This document shows, in pieces, positions 47,185 to 55,712 of a stretch of 64,000 bases of DNA. Under the pieces are notes generated by a model that searched no databases, had not been told where the DNA came from, and worked only from the letters and a program-made list of their open reading frames with translations. The position numbers and the translations under genes are program-made. Position 1 is the stretch's first letter. Each line of letters begins with the position of its first letter. The stretch is from Pseudomonas fluorescens (GTDB lineage: Bacteria; Pseudomonadota; Gammaproteobacteria; Pseudomonadales; Pseudomonadaceae): the NCBI RefSeq assembly GCF_902498185.1, contig NZ_CABVIX010000005.1, positions 124,001 to 188,000 on the forward strand. The letters are read 5' to 3'.

Positions 47185-48402
47185 ATGACTGCGCATCAGC
47201 CCGCCTCCGTCAGCACCTCCTCGATCACTCTGCAGATCCTGTCGATAGTCTTCTACACCTTCATAGCCTTTCTCTGCATCGGCCTGCCGATTGCCGTGCT
47301 GCCTGCCTATGTGCACGACCAGCTGGGCTTTGGCGCGGTAATCGCCGGGGTGACAATCGGCCTGCAATACCTGGCGACGCTGGTCAGCCGGCCCTTCGCT
47401 GGGCGAATCGTGGACAACCTGGGCGGCAAGCGGGCGATCCGCTACGGGTTGTATGGCATCGCTGCCTGCGGGGTGGTGACGCTGCTTTCGGCCTGGACGC
47501 TCAGTTTGCCGGTGCTCAGCCTGAGCTTTTTACTGGCAGGACGCCTGCTGCTGGGTATCGCCCAGGGACTTATCGGTGTCGCGACGCTTAGCTGGGGAAT
47601 CGGCCAGGTGGGTGCGGAGCACACGGCGCGGGTGATCTCATGGAACGGCATCGCCTCCTACGGTGCTATCGCCATTGGTGCGCCAGTGGGCGTACTGCTG
47701 GTCGATGCCCTCGATTTCAGTGTGCTCGGCCCGGCCTTGCTCGTACTGGCATTGCTGGCGTTGCCCATGCTGCGCAAGGGCCAGGAAGCCGCAGTGGTGC
47801 GCGGCGAGCGTCTGCCGTTCTGGTCCGCGTTCGTGCGGGTTGCGCCCTGCGGGATGGGCCTGACGCTGGCGTCGATCGGCTACGGCACCCTGACCACGTT
47901 CGTCACACTCTATTACCTGGAGCGCGGCTGGCTCGGGGCCGCGTTGTGCTTGAGCGCCTTTGGCGTGTGTTTCATCGTTTCCCGACTGCTGTTCGTCAAT
48001 GCCGTGAACCGCTTCGGCGGGTACAACGTGGCGGTTGCCTGCATGGCTACCGAAGTGCTGGGCCTGGCGCTGCTGTGGCTGGCCCCCTCCCCCGCCTGGG
48101 CGCTCGCGGGGGCAGGGTTGACCGGCTTCGGCTTGTCGCTGGTCTACCCGGCGCTGGGGGTCGAGGCGATCAAGCGGGTCCCCGGTAGCAGCCGGGGTGC
48201 GGCGCTTGGGGCTTATGCGGTGTTCTTCGACCTGGCGCTGGCCATCGCGGGTCCGGTGATGGGAGCGGTGGCCGTGCGCCTGGGATATGGCTCGATCTTC
48301 TGTGTTGCGGCGCTGCTGGCGTTGTTAGGGGTAGGATTGACGCTGGTGCTGTCAAGGCGCGGGCGGGTGATCAATAAACCTGGTGCTGCGCAAGGATCAT
48401 GA
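47185..48402 (+). CDS. MFS transporter (YhhS/YfcJ-type)
   Basis: This 405-residue protein has 12 membrane helices. The second loop DNLGGKRAIRYGLYG and a Gly-rich TM5 (GRLLLGIAQGLIGVATLSWGIGQVG) fit drug- or arabinose-efflux-type MFS proteins of the UPF0226 group. AAGGAG lies 6-7 bases before the ATG at 47185. The substrate is unknown; efflux is more likely than uptake. A hairpin without U tract (GGACTGGG/CCCAGTCC) lies at 48438-48464 after the stop. Confidence 0.82.
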   Translation: MTAHQPASVSTSSITLQILSIVFYTFIAFLCIGLPIAVLPAYVHDQLGFGAVIAGVTIGLQYLATLVSRPFAGRIVDNLGGKRAIRYGLYGIAACGVVTLLSAWTLSLPVLSLSFLLAGRLLLGIAQGLIGVATLSWGIGQVGAEHTARVISWNGIASYGAIAIGAPVGVLLVDALDFSVLGPALLVLALLALPMLRKGQEAAVVRGERLPFWSAFVRVAPCGMGLTLASIGYGTLTTFVTLYYLERGWLGAALCLSAFGVCFIVSRLLFVNAVNRFGGYNVAVACMATEVLGLALLWLAPSPAWALAGAGLTGFGLSLVYPALGVEAIKRVPGSSRGAALGAYAVFFDLALAIAGPVMGAVAVRLGYGSIFCVAALLALLGVGLTLVLSRRGRVINKPGAAQGS

Positions 48403-48483
48403 CTGCGGAGATATCTGCGTACCGGCGCAAGGAGTCGGGACTGGGCCGCGCCGCAACCCAGTCCAGCATTCACGGGCTCAGGC

Positions 48484-48577
48484 TCAAGCCGCCATGAACA
48501 GCTCGTTGGCAATCACGGCCTGCGCAGCCTCGATAGCCTGCACGCGTTGCTCCGGTCCATAGGCCAGGCCGTGGGCA
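48484..48577 (-). pseudogene. Remnant of an azoR 3' end
   Basis: A minus-strand reading gives [13 protein letters not shown] then a shortly diverging [15 protein letters not shown] stop. This matches the last 30 or so residues of the intact azoreductase at 50455-51066 ([20 protein letters not shown] then IANELFAAA). Homology ends abruptly near 48577. The fragment has no start and is not a functional gene; it is a scar of duplication or a replaced paralogue. Confidence 0.75.
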
Positions 48578-48695
48578 TGTGTTCCTGATTCAGACGAACG
48601 GTTGAAAATATTCCCGCACCCTCGCACCCTCGCTCCCGAGACATATCGGCATTTTGTATAGTGATCATTTTGTTGGCTGACCGGAGTCGAACTAC

Positions 48696-49877
48696 GTGCC
48701 TACTGTCAACTTTGCACCCGACGTCCGAGCCGTCGCTCAGATCGAAGCTGTTCCCATGATCTTGCGCATGGTGAAGCATCTCACCGGTTTGCGTTTCGCT
48801 GCTGTCGTTCGGGTGACAGAAGAGCATTGGATTACCTGCGCCGTCGACGACTCCATCAACTTTGGTTTGCAGCCGGGTGATGAGCTTGAGCTGGAATCCA
48901 CTATCTGCCATGAAATCCGGCAACACCGTCAGCCGGTAGTGTTTGGCCATGCCAGTCACCACCCGGTCTACGCGACACACCATACTCCGCTGAAATATGG
49001 GCTTGAGAGCTATATTTCATTGCCGATCATTCGCGCAAATGGAGAGTTTTTCGGCACCTTGTGCGCTATCGATCCAGCGCCTAGCGAAGTCGAGAAGCCC
49101 GAGATAGTGGAGAATCTGACATTGTTCGCGCAGCTGATAGCCGCGAATCTGGACATGCAGAATTCTCTTGATGCAAGTCAGACCGAGCTGGAAGACGTGC
49201 GCGAAACCGGTCGGTTGCGGGATCAATTTATCGCTGTGCTTGGCCATGACTTGCGTACCCCGTTGAGCGCTATCCGCATGAGCGCCGACCTGCTGGAAAC
49301 CAAGCTCACCGAGCGATCAACCCTTAAGCTAGTCCAGGCGATCCACAGCAGTACACACCGCATAGGCGTGTTGATCGAGAACGTGCTCGATTTTGCGAGA
49401 GGTCGCCTCGGGGGTGGCATACCGGTCAGCAGATCCAAGGTCGATAACCTGCAATCCGAGCTGCATCGAGTCATCAATGAAGTACGAAGCTCCAAACCTT
49501 CGGCCAGGATCGAGCAATCCATCGACATTCCCACAGGCATAGACTGCGATCCGGTCAGGGTAGGTCAGCTGCTTTCCAATTTGTTGGGTAACGCCGTCAC
49601 GCACGGTGACATCGCCTTTCCGATCCAGGTCCACGCCCTTGTCGATTGCGACGAGCTGGTCATTTCTGTCACCAATCAAGGTGACCCCATCGAGCCCACC
49701 CGGCAATTGCTACTGTTTCAGCCTTATACCCGGTCGGAGGAAAGTGGCTTCGGCGGTGGCTTGGGGCTGGGTCTGTATATCGCTTCGGAGATCGTCCGAG
49801 GGCACGGCGGATCTATCACAGTCACGTCTACCGCAACTAACGGCACGTGCTTCAGGGCCAGCTTTCCTTTGATTTGA
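48696..49877 (+). CDS. Soluble GAF-domain sensor histidine kinase
   Basis: This 393-residue protein has no membrane segment. An N-terminal GAF domain (about 15-160) is followed by a coiled linker, a HisKA domain with the phosphoacceptor His in GHDLRTPLSAIR (about residue 185), and an ATP-binding domain. The latter has an N-box (NLLGNAVTHGD) and G-boxes (GFGGGLGLGLYIA). It should autophosphorylate in response to a cytoplasmic signal sensed by the GAF domain. No response regulator is adjacent. It starts with GTG at 48696 after ACCGGAG. Confidence 0.85.
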   Translation: MPTVNFAPDVRAVAQIEAVPMILRMVKHLTGLRFAAVVRVTEEHWITCAVDDSINFGLQPGDELELESTICHEIRQHRQPVVFGHASHHPVYATHHTPLKYGLESYISLPIIRANGEFFGTLCAIDPAPSEVEKPEIVENLTLFAQLIAANLDMQNSLDASQTELEDVRETGRLRDQFIAVLGHDLRTPLSAIRMSADLLETKLTERSTLKLVQAIHSSTHRIGVLIENVLDFARGRLGGGIPVSRSKVDNLQSELHRVINEVRSSKPSARIEQSIDIPTGIDCDPVRVGQLLSNLLGNAVTHGDIAFPIQVHALVDCDELVISVTNQGDPIEPTRQLLLFQPYTRSEESGFGGGLGLGLYIASEIVRGHGGSITVTSTATNGTCFRASFPLI

Positions 49878-49909
49878 TGCAAATTGGATATGCCGCTTAC
49901 CTGGCTTTA

Positions 49910-50323
49910 CTAGAAATCCACCTTGCCCCGACCCGCCTTGACCGTGCTTCGCTTGGCTTTTCCTTCGAGGCGACGGGTCTTCGAGCCAAGGGTCGGCTTG
50001 GTGGGGCGGCGTTTCTTCTCGGTCTTGCCGGCAGCGATGATCAACTCGGCAAGACGCGCCAGTGCATCAGCACGGTTCTGCTCCTGGGTGCGGTACTGCT
50101 GGGCCTTGATGATCAACACGCCGTCTCCGGTGATGCGACTGTCACGCAGCGCCAGCAGCCGCTCCTTGTAAAACTCGGGTAGCGACGAGGCCGGGATGTC
50201 GAAGCGCAGGTGCACGGCGCTGGACACCTTGTTGACATTCTGCCCACCGGCGCCTTGCGCACGAATGTAGGTCAGTTCGATTTCGGCATCCGGCAGATGC
50301 ACGTTATTGGAGATGGTCAGCAT
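49910..50323 (-). CDS. arfB: Peptidyl-tRNA hydrolase for ribosome rescue
   Basis: This 137-residue protein has the release-factor-type GGQ at residues 26-28 ([15 protein letters not shown]) and a basic, Lys/Arg-rich C-terminal tail ([17 protein letters not shown]). The tail inserts into the mRNA channel of stalled ribosomes in ArfB/YaeJ. It hydrolyses peptidyl-tRNA on non-stop ribosomes independently of tmRNA. It stands alone between the GAF kinase and azoR genes. Confidence 0.9.
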   Translation of the reverse strand: MLTISNNVHLPDAEIELTYIRAQGAGGQNVNKVSSAVHLRFDIPASSLPEFYKERLLALRDSRITGDGVLIIKAQQYRTQEQNRADALARLAELIIAAGKTEKKRRPTKPTLGSKTRRLEGKAKRSTVKAGRGKVDF

Positions 50324-50454
50324 GACATGGCCCTTGTGATTGCCCTCCCATTATCACAGCCTCCGCCGCTCTCCCATAGAACAACACACAACCCGCGGGC
50401 AGCGCGCGTTCCTCGACGTCGCTCATCAGTGCACCCGCATCGCGCGCCTCAAAT

Positions 50455-51066
50455 TCAAGCCGCTGCGAACAGCTCATTGGCAATCACCGCCTGCGCAGCC
50501 TGCATCGCCTGCACCCGCTGCTCCGGCCCATAGGCCAGGCCATGGGCACGCACGATCTCCAGCTCGGTCACGCCGATGAAGCCAAGAAACACCTTGAGGA
50601 AATCCTCATGCCCGACGCCCGTCGGCTGGTCGGCATGCAGACCGCCTGCCGTGGACACCAGGACCACCTTCTTGTCGCCACACAAGCCCTCGGGGCCCGC
50701 CTCGGTATAGCGGAAAGTCTGCCCCGCGACCGCCACGCGATCGATCCAGGCCTTGAGCTGGGTCGGTACGCTGAAGTTGTACATCGGCGCACCAATGACC
50801 ACCGCGTCAGCGGCCAGGAACTCTTCAAGGGTCTCGGCACTGAGCCTGGCCTCATGGGCCTGGGCGGCGTCGCGCAGGTCCTGGGGAGTGCCTGCGGCGA
50901 CCAGGGTCGCGGCGGAGAAATGGCTGATCGCATCGGCGGCCAGGTCACGGTAGACCACCTCGATGCTCGGATCGGCAGCCTTCCATGCTTCGACGACACT
51001 GGCGCTCAGCTGGCGAGAGGCGGAATTGTCGCCGAGGATGCTCGAATCGATGTGCAGCAGTTTCAT
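50455..51066 (-). CDS. azoR: FMN-dependent NADH-azoreductase
   Basis: This 203-residue flavodoxin-like protein has the FMN-binding [14 protein letters not shown] loop near the N-terminus, [22 protein letters not shown] mid-protein and [18 protein letters not shown]. It reduces azo bonds and quinones with NADH and may detoxify electrophiles. It is divergent from a LysR gene, which probably controls it. A partial duplicate of its 3' end lies about 2 kb away at 48484. Confidence 0.92.
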   Translation of the reverse strand: MKLLHIDSSILGDNSASRQLSASVVEAWKAADPSIEVVYRDLAADAISHFSAATLVAAGTPQDLRDAAQAHEARLSAETLEEFLAADAVVIGAPMYNFSVPTQLKAWIDRVAVAGQTFRYTEAGPEGLCGDKKVVLVSTAGGLHADQPTGVGHEDFLKVFLGFIGVTELEIVRAHGLAYGPEQRVQAMQAAQAVIANELFAAA

Positions 51067-51183
51067 GGGGATGCTCCTGTAATGAGGCCGCGGCTGGGCG
51101 GTTACGATGGGAGTGATCCTACCGGCGGGCCGAATAACTGAAAAGACTGCAAAAATGCATTACTTTGTCCTGCAGATAGGACA

Positions 51184-52098
51184 ATGGATCCCCCGATGCA
51201 AGACCTCAACGATCTCTTCTACTTCGCCCGCGTGGTCGAGGCCGGTGGTTTCGCCGCAGCCGGCCGGGCGCTGGGCATTCCCAAGTCGCGCCTGTCGCGG
51301 CGCATTGCCGAGCTCGAGGAGCGCCTGGGCACCCGGTTGCTGCAGCGTACTACCCGCCAGCTCAAGCTGACCGCCGTGGGCGAGCGCTACCTGCGCCATT
51401 GCCAGGCCATGCTGCTGGAGGCCGAGATGGCGGACGAAGCGGTTGCCAGGATGACCAGCGAGCCTCGCGGGCGGTTGCGGGTGTCGTGCCCGGTGGCCTT
51501 GGCAACCGCGTTCATGCCGCAGGTGATCACCCGCTTCCTGGCGCAATATCCCCTGGTGCAGCTGGATATGCTGCTGGTCAACCGCCGGGTCGACCTGGTC
51601 GGCGAAGGCGTCGACGTGGCCCTGCGGGTGCGCGAGCTGGGCGATGAAGATCCTGCCCTGGTCACCCGCCGCCTGCGTCAGGCACAGATGCAACTGGTCG
51701 CTGCCCCGGGTTTCGCCGATCACGTGCGCGAACCCGCCCAGCTTGCCCAGCTGGCGGCATTGGGTGCGGCAGAGGCTGATCGGCTGATCCACCTGCGCTT
51801 GCACGGCCCCAACGGCCAGCAGCACGAGCTGGCCGTGGAAGCACGGTTGTCCATCGATGATTTCGTGGTGCGCAAGACCGCCGCCGTGGCCGGGCTGGGC
51901 TTCACCGCCCTGCCGATCATGTACTGCGAAGCAGAGCTCGAACGCGGCGAACTGGTGCACATGCTGCCCGAGTGGTCGTTGCCCGGCGGCTACCTGCAGG
52001 CGGTGTACACCCACAGGCGCGGCGTATTGCCAGCGGTTCGGGTGTGGATCGATCACCTGGTGGCATCATTCGAGGCGTGTGGGGATCGCTATGTCTGA
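51184..52098 (+). CDS. LysR family regulator, probably of azoR
   Basis: This 304-residue protein has an N-terminal LysR helix-turn-helix (GGFAAAGRALGIPKSRLSRRIAELEERLG) and a substrate-binding domain. The start could be 51184 (following ATAGGACA) or 51196 (MQDLNDLFY); 51184 is used. It is divergent from azoR with 117 bp between starts, the classical layout for a LysR regulator of an adjacent quinone/azo reductase. The effector is unknown. Confidence 0.85.
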   Translation: MDPPMQDLNDLFYFARVVEAGGFAAAGRALGIPKSRLSRRIAELEERLGTRLLQRTTRQLKLTAVGERYLRHCQAMLLEAEMADEAVARMTSEPRGRLRVSCPVALATAFMPQVITRFLAQYPLVQLDMLLVNRRVDLVGEGVDVALRVRELGDEDPALVTRRLRQAQMQLVAAPGFADHVREPAQLAQLAALGAAEADRLIHLRLHGPNGQQHELAVEARLSIDDFVVRKTAAVAGLGFTALPIMYCEAELERGELVHMLPEWSLPGGYLQAVYTHRRGVLPAVRVWIDHLVASFEACGDRYV

Positions 52099-52177
52099 GG
52101 AGGCCGGCTGGCAGTGATGATGGGTAAAGTAGTTCACAAATTGTTTAAAAAAACGATAAACCTCTAAGAAAAATTCA

Positions 52178-52469
52178 GATTTATCCTCTATCTTGTAGGA
52201 CATTTCCGAATTATCTTGCTACAGCCTCTTGGAACTTGCAGTGGTCTATTTGCCGGACTAGTCTCGGCCCGTCGTTGCTAACGCAGCGACCGGTTTTGAC
52301 AGGCCGGTAATTCAAATGTGACCACATGTGCTCCGCGATATGGCGGCTGTACGTGGGGCACTTAGGTGCGCCGGTGTTTGTCCATTTGTTCCGGTCTGTC
52401 AACCCGCGTATAGCTGCCACCTTTCTGTTTGACAGCAGATCTGTGACGGCTCCATGTCTCACAAATGGA
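52178..52469 (+). ncRNA. Structured leader RNA of the 77-residue/DUF3077 module, copy 1
   Basis: The sequence upstream of the 52478 gene forms conserved structures that recur in copy 2. Elements: a GTCGTTGC/GCAGCGAC hairpin (52271-52290); TTGACAGGCCGG (52296-52307) pairing with CCGGTCTGTCAA (52391-52402), extended by CAAATG/CATTTG (52313-52318 and 52383-52388); and TGGCGGCTGTACG (52341-52353) pairing with CGTATAGCTGCCA (52407-52419), which crosses the previous stem. A second TTGACAG (52429-52435) competes for the middle CTGTCAA. TCCAT/ATGGA (52451-52469) can sequester the ribosome-binding site. Class, ligand and 5' end are unknown; this is inferred from pairing and comparison. Confidence 0.6.
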
Positions 52470-52477
52470 CCTATGCC

Positions 52478-52711
52478 ATGTTGAAGATCGTCCCAGATCC
52501 ACCCGAAACAACCGATACCCCTCCCACCATCGAAGCCCTGCTTCTCCAGACCTCCGAATACCTGGTCTGCGCCCTGACCGTCGCGAAACAGACGGTGCTG
52601 CTCAATCCCAAGCCCGCCGGACAGGTCATGACTCTGGCCGCAATGCATGAGATCGAGAATGCCCACAGCCTGGTTGAAATGGCCTTGAGCCGCGTACAGG
52701 CCCGACACTGA
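52478..52711 (+). CDS. 77-residue helical protein of the duplicated module, copy 1
   Basis: This 77-residue soluble protein starts MLKIVPDPPETTD and continues as two long helices (IEALLLQTSEYLVCALTVAKQTVLL then MTLAAMHEIENAHSLVEMALSRV). It differs from its copy at 57853 by a single residue (Asp/Glu near position 15). Similar small proteins are common in Pseudomonas, but no function is established that I know of. It is preceded by the structured leader and followed after 18 bp by the remnant of a DUF3077 gene. Conservation of the leader suggests controlled translation. Confidence 0.7.
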   Translation: MLKIVPDPPETTDTPPTIEALLLQTSEYLVCALTVAKQTVLLNPKPAGQVMTLAAMHEIENAHSLVEMALSRVQARH

Positions 52712-52729
52712 CCAAACCGGAGAGCAAGC

Positions 52730-52801
52730 ATGAGCACCAGTATCAAGACGAAAGTGCTGAAGACGACGGGCGTCGCCACCTTTGGCGAGGGCGAAGGGTA
52801 A
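52730..52801 (+). pseudogene. Truncated DUF3077 gene, copy 1
   Basis: The first 21 codons match the start of the intact DUF3077 gene at 58108, through KVLKTTGVATFGEG, then the frame runs into GAAGGGTAA. Relative to copy 2, about 237 bp are missing (equivalent to 58172-58408), joining the 5' end directly to the terminator region. The remaining 23-codon ORF cannot encode the domain. An AGAGCAAGC site still precedes its ATG, so a short peptide could be made. Confidence 0.75.
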
Positions 52802-52803
52802 AG

Positions 52804-52824
52804 GGCGAGCGGCGCTCGCCTTTT
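52804..52824 (+). terminator. Intrinsic terminator of module copy 1
   Basis: A GGCGAGC / GCTCGCC stem with GGC loop is followed by TTTT. It is the same terminator as in copy 2 (58419-58439) and survived the deletion that removed most of the DUF3077 gene. Confidence 0.8.
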
Positions 52825-52978
52825 ACTGCTTTGGCCGCTGGGTTAATTCCAAACCAGCCAGCGGGGTAGCCGCACTGATATCAAGGTGTGCGGGCCGATA
52901 ACGGCCTTTGAGGCCGTCGCTCACGGCGATCAGCATGTCCTCGACGCCACGGGTCTTGAGGCCGCTGAAGACCTTCAT
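52823..52978 (-). mobile_element. IS256-family transposase fragment
   Basis: A 51-codon minus-strand frame reads KVFSGLKTRGVEDMLIAVSD then GLKGRYRPAHL, matching the conserved core of IS256-type (mutator) transposases around the catalytic region. Both ends are lost: it begins abruptly near 52978 and runs into a terminator at 52825. No terminal inverted repeats were seen. It is an inactive scar of past transposition at the edge of the duplicated module. Confidence 0.7.
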
Positions 52979-53515
52979 TACGCATCCTGAATTCGGCCAC
53001 CCGGTGTATGGATGGTCGCCATAAGTGAATCAGCCACAGCAGTGACAATGATACGCTTCGTAGCGCCGTATTACGGTATACCACATACCCAGGAGTAACA
53101 CTTGCTATTCATCAAGCCGCAAACGGCGCCGAATGGGCTTTTGTATTCTGGCCTGAGAATTGCTGCATAAGCTCGTGAGCATCCTTGAGCGTTTCGTCAT
53201 GGCAAGTCGTCGTCCCCTCCTATTTCACAGCATTCGCACCACCCTATCCGGATGGGTGCATGATTTGCCGTGTGGGGCCATGGACGGTTTCTTGAGGCGA
53301 GCGGCTGCGCCTTTGCATATTACGCTTAAACGTCTCCCCGCCTCTGTCGCCGCCAAACAAAATGGCTTCTGGCAAATAGTCAGCTGATTCCTTCCGAGAG
53401 AACGCCTCTCGTCTATTGCAGGCACGTAAGTGCGGCGCTTGCATATCAGTTCCCGAACACCTCTTGGCTAGCCTATTTGCGCATTGCCCGGTGTTCTGCA
53501 CCTGGAAGAAATCAG
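52979..53515. other. Intergenic region before the cysteine hydrolase gene
   Basis: No gene is supported in these 537 bp. The region is lower in GC than its surroundings and carries short open frames without ribosome-binding sites or coding bias. It probably contains the promoter of the hydrolase/permease operon. The stretch next to the IS256 scrap (52979-53100) may be further transposon debris, but I could not identify it. Confidence 0.4.
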
Positions 53516-54190
53516 ATGACCCTAAACACCGCTGTTCTCGTGATCGATATGCAAAAGGAAGACGGCTTCCATTTGCCAGGATTCGACCAAGTGATCAACC
53601 ACGCAGCAGCGCTGGTTGCTTTTGCCCGCAACCAGCACATCCCCCTCTTCTACAGCCGCCACGTCAACGACGCTCAAGGCCGAGGCTTAGCATTTGGTGA
53701 GCCGGTAGACGAACAAGGCAGACCGACCACGTACCGCGCTGACACGCAGGCTATCGAAATTATCGAATCACTGGCGCCGCAGGCCGGCGATATCGTGATA
53801 GACAAACGCCGCTATAGCGCTTTCTACGAAACCCGCCTGGCTCAAACCTTGAAAGAGCGCGGCATTACCCACCTGGTGGTTTTCGGCGTGCTGACGGACG
53901 TCTGTGTCATGAGTAGCCTTTTCGATGCATATCAACATGATTTCCAACTGACGCTGGTGGCCGACGCATGTGCAGCGACCACGGCTGCAGCTCACTACTC
54001 TGCGCTCTTCATTCTCTCCAACTGGATTTACGGGTTGGAAATCTTCTCCACAGACCAGTTATTGCGGCGATGGAGCAAGCAGCCCGCAACCTCCCTAGTG
54101 ACGGCAGAACCTGATCACCTCGCCTTCCAGCCGGAAGCATTCACGCAGATGATCGCCCGTTTTGAAAGCCAACTTGCTGCTAACTGCTGA
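53516..54190 (+). CDS. Isochorismatase-like cysteine hydrolase
   Basis: This 224-residue protein has the cysteine hydrolase triad: Asp in VLVIDMQKEDG, Lys in VIDKRRYSAF and the nucleophile Cys in VLTDVCVMSSLFDA. These enzymes cleave C-N or vinyl-ether bonds in small molecules (nicotinamide, biuret, ureidoacrylate, isochorismate). The substrate is not set by sequence alone. It is followed after 12 bp by an NCS1 permease gene, suggesting import and hydrolysis of a nucleobase-like or nitrogenous compound. The start at 53516 has GGAAGAAATC upstream; lower GC than neighbours suggests acquisition. Confidence 0.85.
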   Translation: MTLNTAVLVIDMQKEDGFHLPGFDQVINHAAALVAFARNQHIPLFYSRHVNDAQGRGLAFGEPVDEQGRPTTYRADTQAIEIIESLAPQAGDIVIDKRRYSAFYETRLAQTLKERGITHLVVFGVLTDVCVMSSLFDAYQHDFQLTLVADACAATTAAAHYSALFILSNWIYGLEIFSTDQLLRRWSKQPATSLVTAEPDHLAFQPEAFTQMIARFESQLAANC

Positions 54191-54202
54191 CCGGAGAATG
54201 AC

Positions 54203-55564
54203 ATGAAGGTAGAGAAAAGAAGCATCGACTTCATTCCGGAAGCCGAGCGCCATGGTGAGCCTCGCTCTTTGTTTTTCGTATGGTTTGGCGCCAATGCCAA
54301 TATCACTACGGTGGCGGCGGGCGTGCTGCCGATCAGCATGGGACTCAACCTCTTCTGGAGTGCCCTGTCGATTCTGCTCGGCTCCCTGGTGGGTGCGGTC
54401 TTCATGGCGTCACATTCCGCTCAGGGCCCTAGGCTGGGCATCCCGCAAATGATCCAGAGCCGAGCGCAGTTCGGAGTATTTGGCGCTATCGTCCCTTTGC
54501 TTTTCGTCATGCTGATCTACTTGGGATTCTTTGTCAGCAACACGCTGCTGGCAGCCCAGGCAATCGCGAGCTCCAGCCCGTTCAACAGTGTCGGTAACAT
54601 CGTTCTGCTCGGAGGGCTATGTTTCATAGTGGCCCTGTTCGGGTATTCGCTGATCCACCGTTTGCAGAAGCTGTTGTCGATGGTGTCGATCGTAGTGTTT
54701 GGCATCGCGAGCGTTATCGCCATCACACTGCCGATCGAACCTGGACAATGGACTGCAAATGGCTTCAGCCTCGGGAGCTTCCTCGCATCGGTGAGCATCG
54801 CAGTAACCTGGCAGCTGTCCTATGCACCCTATGTCGCCGATTACTCGCGCTATCTCCCTACCAGCACTTCCCCACGTCATGTGTTCTGGTACAGCTATGC
54901 CGGCACAGTCATCGGAGGCAGTTGGCTGATGATGCTGGGGGCTGTGCTGGCCAAAGCAGTGGCAGGGTTTTCAGACAACGTTGGCCTGCATCTCCTCAGC
55001 GTGCTGGGTGGGGGCACCTTGCTCGCCGTGGCCTTCGTGCTCTACGGCCAAATCGCAATCAACGTATTCAATCTCTATGGTGCTTTCATGTCGACTGTGA
55101 CGGTGATTGAGCCCTTTGCAGCACTCAAGATAACCCCGCGTGTACGGGCTACGTTCATGCTGATCATCTGTGCGGTAGCGACAGCGCTGTGCACCCTTGC
55201 CAAGGACGATTTCATCCAGTATTTCCTGAACTTCATCTTCTTCATGAGCTATTTCTTGATTCCCTGGACGGCAATCAACCTGGTGGATTACTACGCGCTG
55301 CGAAAGGGCGTCTACCAGATCGCGGACATCTTCGAGCCCTCCGGCATCTATGGTCGGGTGAACTGGATTGCAGTGGGTGTGTTCTTGGCCACCATCGCGC
55401 TGGAAATTCCGTTCATGAATACGTCCTTTTATGTGGGGCCGATTGCAACCTCACTGCAGGGTATCGATCTGGCCTGGCTGGCAGGACTACTTTTCCCAGC
55501 TGTTTGCTACTACGTACTGATGATCAGGCGGGCGACTCCGGTTGCCAGAACAGCTAAGACCTGA
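54203..55564 (+). CDS. NCS1 family nucleobase/allantoin-type permease
   Basis: This 453-residue protein has 12 membrane helices and NCS1 signatures: FFVWFGANANITTVAAG in the first helix and SYAPYVADYSRYLP in the middle. NCS1 carriers import cytosine, uracil, hydantoins, allantoin or thiamine-like compounds with H+ or Na+. It is coupled to the upstream cysteine hydrolase gene (12 bp gap), and an intrinsic terminator follows, so the pair is a self-contained catabolic operon. The exact ligand is unknown. Confidence 0.85.
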   Translation: MKVEKRSIDFIPEAERHGEPRSLFFVWFGANANITTVAAGVLPISMGLNLFWSALSILLGSLVGAVFMASHSAQGPRLGIPQMIQSRAQFGVFGAIVPLLFVMLIYLGFFVSNTLLAAQAIASSSPFNSVGNIVLLGGLCFIVALFGYSLIHRLQKLLSMVSIVVFGIASVIAITLPIEPGQWTANGFSLGSFLASVSIAVTWQLSYAPYVADYSRYLPTSTSPRHVFWYSYAGTVIGGSWLMMLGAVLAKAVAGFSDNVGLHLLSVLGGGTLLAVAFVLYGQIAINVFNLYGAFMSTVTVIEPFAALKITPRVRATFMLIICAVATALCTLAKDDFIQYFLNFIFFMSYFLIPWTAINLVDYYALRKGVYQIADIFEPSGIYGRVNWIAVGVFLATIALEIPFMNTSFYVGPIATSLQGIDLAWLAGLLFPAVCYYVLMIRRATPVARTAKT

Positions 55565-55581
55565 CGGCCTGCTGGCCTCAT

Positions 55582-55625
55582 CAGTCCTCGGAGGCCACTA
55601 AACGGTCTCCGAGGACTGCCGTTTT
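55582..55625 (+). terminator. Terminator of the hydrolase/permease operon
   Basis: CAGTCCTCGGAG (55582-55593) and CTCCGAGGACTG (55607-55618) form a perfect 12-bp stem followed by CCGTTTTC. It lies 18 bp after the permease stop. Confidence 0.8.
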
Positions 55626-55631
55626 CTGGGC

Positions 55632-55710
55632 GCGCGGTGCGTATCCACCCGGGCCACGCCAGCCTCAAGTCATGGTGCTGACCAGGTCACTCAAGTAGCC
55701 TGCCCTTTTT
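55632..55710. repeat. Direct repeat, left copy, flanking the ATPase gene
   Basis: This 79-bp segment, starting GCGCGGTGCGTATCCAC and ending GGTCACTCAAGTAGCC-TGCCC-TTTTT, matches 57109-57189 in the same orientation over most of its length (I estimate 80 %, by eye). The pair brackets the AAA ATPase gene and its upstream TATAG arrays. Confidence 0.65.
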
Positions 55711-55712
55711 GA

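Noticed and set aside
52178..52469. Rsm-type small RNA that titrates CsrA/RsmA in place of a leader
   Set aside because: No repeated GGA loops were seen, and the sequence runs directly into the ribosome-binding site of the downstream gene.
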